In this document: in pieces, positions 41,981 to 52,307 of the stretch | Layout: each line of letters opens with the position of its first letter | Numbering within the stretch: position 1 is the first letter of the stretch | Assembly: GCA_963575745.1 (NCBI GenBank) | Contig: CAUYUJ010020571.1 | Location: 125,882-189,881, forward strand | Direction of reading: 5' to 3' | Origin: Prorocentrum cordatum | Lineage: Eukaryota > Sar > Dinophyceae > Prorocentrales > Prorocentraceae | DNA: 64,000 bases | Translations under genes and position numbers: made by a program | Notes under the pieces: generated by a model | What the model was told of the DNA's origin: nothing | What the model saw: only the letters and a program-made list of their open reading frames with translations | The model's database searches: none

Positions 41981-42370
41981 CTCTTCATACACTGCGCGCC
42001 GCGGGGCAATGCGGAAAGATGGCTGCTGCGGAGCACGCGTGCACGGGTGCGCTGGACTCCTTGTGAGGCACGATCCGCGTGCAGGGTGTGCCGAATGAGT
42101 TTGGATGCCACCGCGCAAAAACCCTTTTGACGCCGCAGGTGGACCTCCTCCTGGCACGACCCGTGCGAGGGATGTTCTGAAATGGACGGGGGAACGCCAT
42201 GCGAAGCTGCCCATTGATCCCATAGGTGAAGCTCCTTCTGGGGCATGATTTGTGTGACGGGTGTGCCGACATAGGCGGGGGGGCGTTGTACGAACTTTGC
42301 CTCTGGGGCCGCAGGTAGAGATCCATGTGGGCCACGCTCCGTGTGAGAGGTGTGCCGAAGTAGGAGAGGG
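41981..42370 (-). repeat. Degenerate array related to the 89-bp satellite
   Basis: GTGTGCCGA(A/C)(A/G)TAGG and ATGCGAA(C/G)C words recur about every 85-90 bp with the layout of the 15,905 array. Heavily diverged. Confidence 0.55.
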
Positions 42371-42740
42371 GGCGGGATGCGAACCCCATCTGGCCCAAAA
42401 GGCCCACAGGACCGCTCCAAGGCAGCCCGAGAGGGCCTCAGGAGGCGCCCAAGAGAGCCCCGAGAGAGCCCAGGAGGCGCCCAAGACCGCCCAAGACGGC
42501 CCCAAGAAGGCCCCGAGAGCGGCCCCAGAGGAGAACTCCGACAGACATGCCATTTGGAGGCCTCCGCCCCGAGCGGACCCTCGAAACCTCCAGAAAGCTC
42601 CCGAGACGACCTTCAAGAGGACCCACGAGGAGGCTCCCCAGGTGCCTAACAGAGAGCCCCAAAGGCTCCGAATCACCCCCAAGAGGCTGCAGGACTGCCT
42701 TCATGCGGTCGCCCAGAGGCTACCAACAGGCATACACGAG
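42371..42740 (-). repeat. CCAAGA-family copy
   Basis: GCCCGAGAGGGCC and CGCCCAAGACGGCCCCAAGA text directly after the degenerate array. Confidence 0.75.
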
Positions 42741-42814
42741 GTTTCTGATTAACAACAGGCACAGTGGCAGGATGGGCGCAAGGCCACACGGAGGGGAACA
42801 CGTGAACGATGCGG

Positions 42815-42836
42815 GCAGTGATGATGTTGATGATGG

Positions 42837-42880
<44 letters not shown>

Positions 42881-43035
42881 TTGATGATGATGATGATGAT
42901 GATGATGGATGATGGATGAATGAGGGTGATGATGATGTTGATGAGAGTGGTGATAATGATTATGATGCTGGTGATGATGGTGATGCTGATGTTGATGATG
43001 ATGTTGATGATGGTGATGCTGATGATGATGAAGAA

Positions 43036-43069
<34 letters not shown>

Positions 43070-43244
43070 GTGATGATGAATCTGATTCTGATGATGATGG
43101 TGGTCATGATGATGAGGAGGATGAGGATGAGGGTGGGGATGATGATCCGGAGGAGGAGGAGGAGGAGGAGGATGGTGATGACGACGACGATAATGATGAT
43201 GACGATGATGATTACGATGATGATGCTGATGATGATGATGATGC

Positions 43245-43282
<38 letters not shown>

Positions 43283-43405
43283 CTGATGATGGTGGTGGTG
43301 GTGACGGTGATTGTGATGGTGATGGTGATGGTGATGGTGATGGTTATGGGGGTGGGGGTGAGGGTGGTGACGATGATGGTGACGATGCTGCAGGCAATGT
43401 CATCG
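42815..43405. repeat. GAT triplet array
   Basis: About 590 bp of GAT with GGT, GCT, GTT and GAG variants. It yields an Asp-rich open frame on + and Ile-rich frames on -; read as a microsatellite. Confidence 0.95.
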
Positions 43406-43720
43406 GCGTCCCGGGGCAAGCGGCCCAGGGCCTCAGACTTTTCTAACCTCCCTCCCCTGTCATCGCATTCAGCCGCTGGGGTGCGGGGCATGTTTTCGGC
43501 CTCCAGGAAAGGATGTTTCAGCCACGAATGTGTGAAGATGGCCGTAGGCGTACTTGAAGCGATGCCAAGAGACCCCCCCCCGCTTTTGCGCAGGGGTTGG
43601 GTACGTCGCCAGGGTAATTCATCGAAGTGGAACTCCTACTCGGGGGTCCTACATATCCCCTGACATCTGGCCGGTACCGCGCCTCCCAGCTTCATCCGCA
43701 GAGCGAGTTTGCAGTGCGCT
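43406..43720 (+). other. Array exit with end motif; no gene seen
   Basis: 43,580-43,610 repeats 33,178-33,208 exactly and here continues into the full array-end motif, GGTTGGGTACGTCGCCAGGG then TAATT, at 43,595-43,619. Confidence 0.65.
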
Positions 43721-44317
43721 TGGACCCTTTTGGGACGTTTCTTTGAAACTGTCTTGGAGCGTCTTCTGGCCCTCCTGGGGGCCTCTTGGAACCCTCTGGG
43801 TGCATTTTGCTGGATTCTGGAGCCCTCCTGGGAACCCCTTCGAGCGAAAACCCACGGTTTTCCGTCCGTGACCTGTGTCCCCATTGGGGGACTGGGGTGT
43901 TCCGGGGGTTTTGCTGGGGCGCCGGGGGCACCGTAAGATCGCCCGGATACGGCCTCCGGATCGCCAAACATGGCGCTTCCAGACCGCGGGAACGACCAAT
44001 GGCGGCCAAGACGGCCAAGGCGGCCAGAATTAGCCCTTGACTGTCCAAGAGGCCTCCAAGACGCCCCCAGAAACCTCCAAGATACCTCCAAAGGAGCCCC
44101 GGGAGGCACAACTTATTGCTTATCCAAAGGTTTTGGAAGGATTTCCAGGTTCTCGCCTTTTCAATTTTTCCGACGCTCCACAACGGCCCCAGAGGTCATA
44201 TTGTCCGTTACAAGACAGTCCCAAAGGCTTCGAAAACGACCCAAAACGGCCCAAGAGGGCCCCAAGACGGCGCCGGAGGCGCACAGGACGGCCCGAGAGG
44301 GCCTTATGGACCAAAGG

Positions 44318-44700
44318 GCCCGCTGGGGGTGCCCGCATGCGTCCGCCACGCCCAGAACAGCGCTTCGCGGCCCCATAGGGAGCTCCACCGAAGGTCTCAA
44401 TTGCGCAGTCCGCATGCGTCTCACCCACCGAGTACAGCGCTTCGTGGCCCCACAGGGAGTTCCGACGAAGGTCCCAGAGGCGCAGCCCGCATGCGTCTCC
44501 CCCACCAGTGCAGCGCTTCGTGGCCCCATAGGGAGCTCCACCGAAGGTCTCAATTGTGCAGCCCGCGTGCTTCTCCCCCACACAGTACAGCGTTTCGTGG
44601 CCCTACAAGGGGGCTCCACCAAATGTTCCAGTGGCGTAGTCCGCATGCGTCTCCCCCACACAGTACAACGTTTCGTGGCCCTACAAGGGGGCTCCACCGA
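44318..44700 (+). repeat. 77-bp-family satellite, about five units
   Basis: GGAGCTCCACCGAAGGT and CGCATGCGTCTC with the core CGTGGCCCCATAGGG: the same family as the array at position 1 but a different subfamily (CGCAGTCCGC in place of GGGTGTTCGC). Confidence 0.9.
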
Positions 44701-44738
44701 AGACGATGGCTACAACAGCGGTGCTCACAACTGCATTT

Positions 44739-44763
44739 GGTTGTGTCCTTCGCCACGCCAATT
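44739..44763 (+). other. Array-end motif, diverged
   Basis: GGTTGTGTCCTTCGCCACGC then CAATT, just after the satellite of block G1. Confidence 0.6.
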
Positions 44764-45004
44764 GAAAGATTTACCCCCCGTTTATTTTTGCCCATCAGAC
44801 CATCATGAAGGCCCCCGTCACCATCGAAGAAAGATCCCAGGAAGCCTTCGAAGGCCCCAAATCATCGAACACCTAAAGGAAGTTGATGATTATGTGGCTT
44901 CCGCATTTCCCCTTCTATACGCTTCCGAGGCTTGCGCAGGGACTCCAACAAGGTCGTTAGATGCACAAGGCGCTTCAACAAGTGATATTCCATGAGTTAG
45001 CCTG

Positions 45005-45075
45005 TCGGGCCTAGTATGGTTATACCATATATACACGTGTTTTTACGTGTGTATATATATACATATATATGTATA
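45005..45075. repeat. TA/TATG microsatellite
   Basis: TATATATACATATATATG-type sequence at the end of block G1. Confidence 0.85.
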
Positions 45076-45234
45076 ACTGCATGCCTCCAGATGTCCTTGA
45101 CCATGTAACACCATACATCCACATATTCAGAGTCCCGCACTCTCAGACTCCACGCATCCAGGCGGCCCTTCCTCCGTGCCCGCGCGCGCCCATAGCTGCA
45201 TGCACCTGCATGCGTTCAGAGTTTTATACTCCCA
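45076..45234. other. No gene seen
   Basis: Short unassigned stretch between the TA repeat and the 264-bp duplication. Confidence 0.4.
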
Positions 45235-45890
45235 CTCCTCCGTACCTCTCTTCTTATCTATACCATCATTCTTCCATACATCCATACTTCTACCTCCGTA
45301 CCTGCTCTGCGCAAGCAACCTGCGCAACCTGACTGGCTGGCATGCGTTTGGCTTGTCGCCTGTTGGACTTAAGTAATGTTCTAACGCGCTCTCTGCGCAT
45401 CGCGGCCTAATTGGCTGGTGTTTGTCGCGTCGACGGGCGGCTTTGGACACGAATAACTTGACCCGCGTCCGCGCGACTGGAAGGACAAATCTCCTCTCTC
45501 CCCTCCGTGTCCTTCACTCCTTCCGTCTCTCCCCTTCCGTCCCGTCGTTCCTTCCACTCCTCCGTACCTCTCTTCTTATCCATACCACCATTCCTCCATA
45601 CATCCATACCTCTACCTCCGTACCTGATCTGCGCAAGCAATCTTCTAACGCACTCTCTGCGCATCACGGCCCAATTTGCTGGCGTTTGTCGCGTCGACGG
45701 GCGGCTTTGGACGCGAGTAATTTGACCCGCGCCCGCGCGACTGGAAGGAAAAAAACTCTTCTCCCCTCCGTGTCCTCCACTCCTTCCGTCTCTCCCCTTC
45801 CGCCCCGTCGTTCCTTCCCACTCCCTCCCCCATACTTTCAGAGTTTGGCTGCCACGCGCAGTTCCCAAGCCGAGTCGACGCTCTTTCGAG
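45235..45890 (+). repeat. 264-bp tandem duplication
   Basis: CTCTCTGCGCATC, GTTTGTCGCGTCGACGGGCG and GCGCGACTGGAAGGA occur in order from 45,379 and again from 45,643. The upstream part CCGTACCTCTCTTCTTATC also repeats (45,240 and 45,562). About two and a half copies. Confidence 0.85.
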
Positions 45891-46135
45891 GAGAAGAAGG
45901 AGGAGGAGGAGGAGGAGGAGAAGGAGGAGGAGGAGGGGGAGGGGGAGGATGGCGCAGGGGAAGCAGGCAGAGGAGACAAGGAGGCAGAGGAAGGGTAGAA
46001 GGAGAAGGAGGAGGAGGAGGAAGGGAGGGGGAGGAGGGCGCAGGAGAAGCGGGCAGAGGAGACAAGGAGGCAAAAGAAGGGGAGAGGGAGGAGGAGGAGG
46101 AGGAGGAGGAGGAGGAGGACGGGGTAAGACTGGGG
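45891..46135. repeat. GGA tract with internal duplication
   Basis: GGA triplets; GGCAGAGGAGACAAGGAGGC occurs at 45,967 and 46,053. Confidence 0.95.
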
Positions 46136-46229
46136 AGGTTTGGGAGGAGCTATGGGGGAGAAGGACTAGAAGGAGGAGCAGCAGGAGGAGGGGGAAGACA
46201 GCCAGCGCGGCCTACACTTGGAAGTCCAG

Positions 46230-46840
46230 CCATGCTCTTGTGTCGGAATGTGGCTCTCGCTTGAGCGTTGGCCACATCCTTGATCGGGAGTGGTGCGCTG
46301 TCGCCTGAGCGCTGGCAACAGTTCTGTCGATGGAATGGTGCTGTCGCCTGCGCGCCCGCCACACCCCTTTCTGGGATGGCACTCTCGCCAGAGCGCCAGC
46401 CACAGCCTTGATTGGGTGTGGTACGAGCGCCAGCCACACCCCTGATTGGGGATGGTGCTGCCGCTCGAGCGCTGGCCGCATCCCTGATTGGGAACGGTAT
46501 TCCTGTCCGAGCGCTAGCCACATCCTTGACTGGGCCTGCTCGTCTTGCCTCAGCCCTGGTCACGTGCCTGCCTGAGTGTGGTGCTGCAGTTCGAGCGCGG
46601 GACACATCCCTGTTTGGGAATGGTGCTTTCGCCTGGGATTGGTGCTGTCGCGTGTGCGCCGGCCACATCCCTGATTGGGAACAGTGCTCCCGTCCGATCG
46701 CTGGCCACAGCCTTGGTTGGGGATGGTACCGCCGCTCGAGTGCTGGCCACATCCGTGGTTGGGAACGGTGTTCTACCCGAGCGCCAGCGACATCCCTGAT
46801 TGGGGACGGTGCTCCCGCCCGAGCGGTTGCCGCAATTTCA
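46230..46840 (+). repeat. About 45-bp minisatellite
   Basis: Units combine GAGCGC(T/C)(G/A)GCCACATCC, CTGATTGGGAA and TGGTGCTGTCGCC; about thirteen irregular copies. Confidence 0.85.
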
Positions 46841-47029
46841 TGCTGGGAGGCTTATCATTACCATCTTGGAGGGGTTGTCTGGGTTCTGGCGTTTTTTTGT
46901 AGATTTCCTACCTAGGCTCTGCCTAGAGGGTTCTTACTCTCTTTCTTAAAGGGGCCGGGCAGTGGAAACCGCCCCGGGCGGTTGCCCGGTATCCGCCCCG
47001 CGGTTCCCCCAGGTACGTCCCCTTAGCTT
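46841..47029. other. No gene seen; GC-rich inverted repeat
   Basis: CGCCCCGGGCGG and CCGGGCAGT/GTTGCCCGG near 46,948-46,991 can fold. Otherwise unassigned. Confidence 0.4.
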
Positions 47030-47655
47030 AGCGTTGCTTATCTCAACTTAGCCTAGCTTAACTTTGCTTAGCTTAGCTTAGCTTAACTTAGCCTAGCCTA
47101 GCTCAGCTTAGCTTAGCTTAGCTTAGCTTAGCCTGGCCTATCTTAGCTTAGCTTAGCTTAGCTCAACTTAGCTTGGCGCAGCGCAGCATTAGCATAACAT
47201 AGCATACCATAGCATACCATAGCATAGCATAGCATAGCATAGCGCAGCATATCATAGCGCAGCATATTATAGCATAGCATAACATAGCGCAGCATATCAT
47301 AGCATAGTATAGCTTAGCATAGCACAGCGCAGCATAGCATGGCATAGCATGCATAGCATACCATAGCGCAGCATATCAAAACATAGCATAGCATAGCGCA
47401 GCATATCATAGTATAGCATAGCCTAGCATAGCATAGCATAGCGCAGCATAACATAGCATAGCATAGCGCAGCAGATCATAGCATAGCATATCATAGCATA
47501 GCATAACATAGCATGACATAGCATAGCGCAGCATATCAAAACATAGCATAGCCTAGCATAACACAGCGCAGCCGAGCGTACCCTAGCATAGCATAGCATA
47601 GCATAGCGCAGCATAGCAAAGCATAGCAAATCATAGCATAGCATAGCATAGCATG
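47030..47655. repeat. Pentanucleotide array, CTTAG then CATAG
   Basis: GCTTA units to about 47,180, switching to GCATA, with CGCAGCATATCATAG inserts at irregular intervals. Not the TTTAGGG telomere repeat. Confidence 0.95.
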
Positions 47656-47682
47656 TTGCTTTCCTAGATGCTCCAACTTCTA

Positions 47683-47705
47683 GGTAGGGTCGCACTGGGA
47701 TAATT
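47683..47705 (+). other. Array-end motif after the pentanucleotide array
   Basis: GGTAGGGTCGCACTGGGATA then ATT. Shorter by two bases than the copy at 1,778 but with the same layout. Confidence 0.5.
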
Positions 47706-48329
47706 GTTTTGTTAGATTGTGAATTGTAGGTCGCATAGCGTCACGCGTTAGCGCCGCGTCCGTCGCCGTCGCGTCGCGCCCCAGTGTGGGCTAAGTGCAG
47801 GCCAGCGCCGTCAGTTGTGGAAGCTCGCATGGGGTCACGCCGTCGGGGCCGTCGTGCCGCGTCGCGCCCCAGCGCGGACCCAGCGCAGCCGATCGCCGCA
47901 CAGAAGCATTGTGGCCATGATGCGCAGCATCACCGTCATCTTTGTCAGCTCCACCATTTTCGCACAGCGTCACCTGGAAAATTCCTACCGCCCCTCGCGA
48001 GGATCGTTCCCTTCTGGGAGCGTCACCTGGCTTGATTATTCGGCACGCCCTTGACGATGACTCGACTGTGCGCTACTACGGGGTGTAGTAAGTTGACGCT
48101 GGCGGCGCTGGCTTCCGGCTCGAGCGCCAGCTGCATTCTCAAAAACGCTGTTGTGTGCAATGGTTTGGGCTACATCTTTTGTATGGTTTTGTTGCGGCGC
48201 GGTAGTGTCGATTGTTTCCATCGCAGTATCCACGTGTTGTGCACGCGCTACGCTTGTTCCTCTCATATTTTATTATGTTCGCGACGTTCGAGCACCTCCG
48301 AACCCAGAGTTGCGAGGGTGCCCCAGGAG
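47706..48329. other. No gene recognised
   Basis: A CGTCGCGTCGCGCCCCAG phrase is duplicated (47,767 and 47,855). An open frame of about 104 codons from 48,051 has mixed composition but no domain I can name. Confidence 0.4.
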
Positions 48330-49370
48330 TTTGGAGGATGTCTCAGGGGACCACCTCGCGGGTAGCATCGTCGAGCCTGCAGTTGCGAGCTTGTCTCAGG
48401 CGCAAATGGCTGGACCTCCTCTCGCGTGGCATCTTTGAGCCCTGGCGAGGACGTCTACGTAGAGCGAAAGTGGCTGGACCACCTCGGGTCAGGGCGTCTC
48501 GGAGCGTAGATTGGTGAGGATGTGTGAGGCGACGAGCCAAGAGTTTCAAGGATGTCTCAGGCGAGACGAGCCGGATCACCTCAGGTCAGGGCATCTTTGA
48601 GTCCAGAGGCGCGAAGATGTCTATAGCGAAACGGGCTGGATCACCTCGCGCGCGGCATCTCTGAGCCCAGAGTCGGGAGGATGTCTCGGGCGAAATTGCC
48701 CAGACCACCTCGCGCGCAGCATCTTCGAGCCCAGAGTTGGGAGGATGTCTCAGGCGAGATTGATCGGACCACCTCTCGCGCACTATCTCTGAGCCCAAAT
48801 TTATGAAGACGTCTCATGCGAAACCGGCCGGACCGCCTGTTGCGCGGCATCTCGGAGCCCGGAGTTGCCATGATATCTCAGGCAAAATTGGCACGACCAA
48901 GTCAGGACAGGGCATCTCTGAGCCTTGCGAGGATGTCTCAGTCGAGATGGGCAGGATCACCTCAGGTCGCGGCATCGAGGCCAGAGTTGCAAGGAAGTCG
49001 CACGCGAAATGGGCCAAACCTCCTCAGGTCAGGGCATCTCTGAACCCAGACTCGCAAGGATGTTTCAGGCGAAACGGGCCGGACCAAATCAGGTCACGGC
49101 ATCTGGGAGTTTCAAGTTGCAAGGATGCGTCTGGCGAACGGGCCGGACCAACGTTCGCGCGGCATCTGGGAGTTCAGAGTTGCGAGGATGTCTCGGGCGA
49201 AAGGGGTTGGACCATCTCAGGTCACGACATAGGATCCCAGAATTACGAGGTGTTTTAGGCGAGACGGGCTGGACCTCAGGTCACTGCAGCTGGGAGCTCA
49301 AAATTGCGAGGACGTCTCATGCGAAAGAGGTCGGACAATCTTTCGTGCGGCATCTGTGAGCCCCGAGATG
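48330..49370 (+). repeat. 64-bp satellite, first array
   Basis: Units of about 64 bp (GAGGATGTCTCAGGCGAAAT, GGNTGGACCACCTC, GGCATCTCTGAGCCCAGAGT). Regular between 48,680 and 48,935, then 60-75 bp. Two alternating variants follow ACCACCTC: AGGTCAGGGCATC and GCGCGCAGCATC. Confidence 0.9.
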
Positions 49371-49525
49371 CCACGCAACTGGTGGTCCTGTCAGTTTCGC
49401 CTGAGACATCCTCGCAACTCTTGGCTTGGGGCATTTTTCGCCTTAGACATCGTCGCAACTCTGGGCCCATGTATGTCCTGACCTGTGGTGATCTTCGACT
49501 CGCCCGAGACATCCTTGTAACTCAG
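49371..49525 (-). repeat. 64-bp satellite, inverted tail
   Basis: CGCCTGAGACATCCTCGCAA shows the same unit on the other strand, so the array flips orientation near 49,370. Confidence 0.85.
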
Positions 49526-49820
49526 AGCTCTTCGTTGTTTTCGTTTTGCTTCTTTTTGTTGACAGACGTCGAAGGAATCTGCGCATCCACCCTGTGACCT
49601 GACGAACGGTTGTGACGAGCAGTTCTGGTGAGTGGTTGGCAAGTGGTTCGAAATGATGTTCCCGCCGGGGGGCAGCCAGCGCACGCGCTGCGGGGCAGCC
49701 GACGCGCTCCCGCGGCGCCTAGACGGCGGCGAGCGCGCGCAAGGAGCAGGCAGAGCATTGAAGCGCATTCCCTGGTCTTATCGTTGCGCTCTTGTAGAAC
49801 TCCCTTGGTAGAGTCCTTGG
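49526..49820. other. No gene seen
   Basis: Unassigned GC-rich sequence between the satellite and the CGA triplets. Confidence 0.4.
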
Positions 49821-50590
49821 CGGCGTCGGCGTTGACGACGGCGGCGACGACGAAGAGCCCCGTGGCAGCGGCGACGGTGAAGGCGATGCCGACTACGGTA
49901 CGACGAACGCGGCGACAGCGACGAGTACGATGACGACGCGACAGCGTCGACGGCGACGGTGGCGCGGACGACGGGTGCGGGGGCGACCGCAATGACGGCG
50001 ACGACGGCAGCGGCGGCGGCTGCGACCACGATGGCGATGTCGACGACGACAGCGACGACGATCACCACCGCTGCGGCGGCGACGGGAACGACGTCGATTT
50101 CCTATGTAGACTTTCTGTGAACCTTATGTGGGGTCCGGCGACGGGAGGGAAAGGCAGGGGCAAGATAATGAGAAGGCAACGAGGAGGGCGGGGACGAGGC
50201 AGAGGATGAGGAGAAAGACCACGCAACGACGACGACGCCATCATCTGAAACGGTGGCGGCGACGACTGTCGCGACCACCAAGGTGAAAGCGGCGCGTGCC
50301 GCGATGATGTCAACAACGACGACGACAACGACGACGACGACGACGACAACGCCGGCGGCGTTGGCGGCGCCGGCAACGACGACAACGCCGACGACCATGC
50401 CCAAGACAATGGCGACGACGGCGGCGAGAGCGGCGGCTTCGGCGGCGGCGGCGACGACGAGGACAGCGGTGGTGATGACGACGACGAAGGCGACGACGAC
50501 GACGACGACGGAGACGACGACGACGACGGCTACGATGTCAATGACGACGGCGACGACGACGCCGACGACGACGACGATAGCGACGAAGTA
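49821..50590. repeat. GCGACG/ACGACG triplet array
   Basis: Imperfect GAC/GGC triplets, interrupted at 50,095-50,225 by non-repeat sequence. Inserted between two arrays of the 64-bp satellite. Confidence 0.9.
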
Positions 50591-51530
50591 GCACCTCCAG
50601 CGCGACAAGTGGGAGGCCAGAGTTGCGAGCATGTGTCAGGTGAAACGGCATTTCGGAGCCCAGAGTCGGATGCCCCTGGCGCAGTCGGTCAGACCACCTC
50701 GCACGCGGCACCTCGGATATCAGAGTTGCGAGGAAAACCGCATGCAAAATAGGCTGGACCATTGCAGGTCTCCAAGCCCAGAGTCGCGAGGATGTCCCAG
50801 GAGGTGCGAGGATGTCTCAGGCGAACCTTGTCGGACCACTTCGCGTGTAGCATCTTCGAGCCCTGGTGTTGCGAGGATGTCTCAGGCGCAATTGGCTGGG
50901 CAACCTCTTGCGCGGCATCCGTGAGCTCCCACTGGCGAGGATGTCGCAGGCAAAATTGGCTGGACCACCTTAAGTCCAGACACTTCGGAACCCCATCGAA
51001 GATGTCCCAGGCGAAAAGGGCCGGACCATCTCAGGTCACGGCATATCTCATCTCAAAGTTGTAAGATTGTCTGAGGCGAGACGGGCTGGACCATGTCAGA
51101 TCAGGGCATCTTTGAGCGCAATGTTGCGAATATGTCTGTGGCGAAACGGGCCAGACCACGCTGCGCGCAGCATCTCGAAACCCAGAGCTTCCAGGATGTT
51201 CCAGGCGAAATTGGCCCGACGACCTCGCGCGCAGCATCGTTGGGCTCAGCGTTGCGAGGATGTCTCAGGCGAAATTGGCTGGACCACCTCAGGTCAGGGC
51301 ATCTCTGAGCTCAGAGTGGCGAAAATGCCTTTGGAGAAAAGGGCTGGACCACTCAGGTCACGGCATCTCGGAGCCCAAAGGTGGAAGGATGTCTCACGCG
51401 AAGCGAGCAACACCACCTCAGGTCATGGAGTTGCCGAGCCCAGAGTTGAGAGGATGTCTCAGGCGGAATTGGCCAGACCACCTCAAGTCGGAACATCTGT
51501 GAGCTCAGAGTCGTGAGGTTTTCTCGTGCG
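50591..51530 (+). repeat. 64-bp satellite, second array
   Basis: Same unit and same two variants as 48,330-49,370. Confidence 0.9.
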
Positions 51531-51775
51531 AAAGTCTGCGGCCAAGGTAGCAGTGTGGGCGAAGGTATCGCCGCCCATAACTCGCAGCACAGCGCGGCAC
51601 ATCTGAACAGAATCCCAGTCAGCACAGTTGTCTGGGGAACCAAGCGAACGGTGTCCAAAGCCGCCTCTGGCGCGTGCCAGCCGAGTGTTAATGGGGATCC
51701 GGTCACGTTCAAGCTCCGAGATGCCCTGACGTGAGGTGTTCTGGAGCATCTCTTCCAACACGTCCTCACACCTGT
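51531..51775. other. Non-satellite insert
   Basis: Unique sequence separating the + array from an inverted remnant. Confidence 0.4.
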
Positions 51776-51950
51776 GGGTTACAAGATGCGTTTCGCGAGG
51801 CGCTCGCGACTGAGACATCCTTGGAACCCCAGGCTCCAAGATGCCCCGACTTGAGGTGCGTTGGCCCGATTCGGCCGATCACAACTCAGGGTTCCTAGAT
51901 GCTGTTCGCGAAGTGTTCAGGCCCGTTTCGCTTGAGACATCCTCGGGATC
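51776..51950 (-). repeat. 64-bp satellite, inverted remnant
   Basis: CTGAGACATCC(T) at 51,810 and TTGAGACATCCTCG at 51,931 show units on the - strand. Like the first array, the second ends with a flipped piece. Confidence 0.75.
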
Positions 51951-52019
51951 CAGGAAAACCAGTATGGTTTTCCTGGAGATGCTGTTGTCGATGGTGATGA
52001 TGGTGATCATCCTATTTTA

Positions 52020-52092
52020 GAGAGGCAACACATATTATCTCCATCACCATCATCACCAACACCATCACCATCACCATCACCATCACCATCAC

Positions 52093-52137
<45 letters not shown>

Positions 52138-52285
52138 TATTATTATCATCATCATCATCATCATCTTCATCATCATCATCTTCATCTACATTTTCATCTT
52201 CATCAACATTATCGTCATCATCATCATCAGCAGCATCATCATCATCAGCAGCAGCATCACCGTCACCGTCACCATCATCTTCCGT
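52020..52285. repeat. ATC triplet array
   Basis: CATCAC/CATCAT repeats, the complement of the GAT arrays at 42,815 and 56,917. Confidence 0.95.
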
Positions 52286-52307
52286 AGGACATGGCTCAAG
52301 CCAGGCA

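Larger units (their letters stand above)
43721..45000 (+). repeat. Duplicated block G, copy 1
   Basis: From about 43,875 this matches 55,785-57,110 in the same orientation: CCATTGGGGG, GGTTTTGC(T/C)G, AAGATCGCCCG, then CCAAGAGGCC text, the junction at 44,105-44,175, a 77-bp-type array, and an end with CCCAGGAAGCCTTCGA and TTAGCCTGTCG. Copy 2 contains a GAT expansion that copy 1 lacks. Confidence 0.9.

Noticed and set aside
42673-43663. Asp-rich, Met-rich and Ile-rich frames over the GAT array
   Set aside because: Translation of a GAT microsatellite.
47030-47655. Telomere-like or CRISPR-like array
   Set aside because: The unit is a pentanucleotide without spacers and does not match the TTTAGGG telomere repeat; no spacer/repeat alternation exists anywhere in the window.
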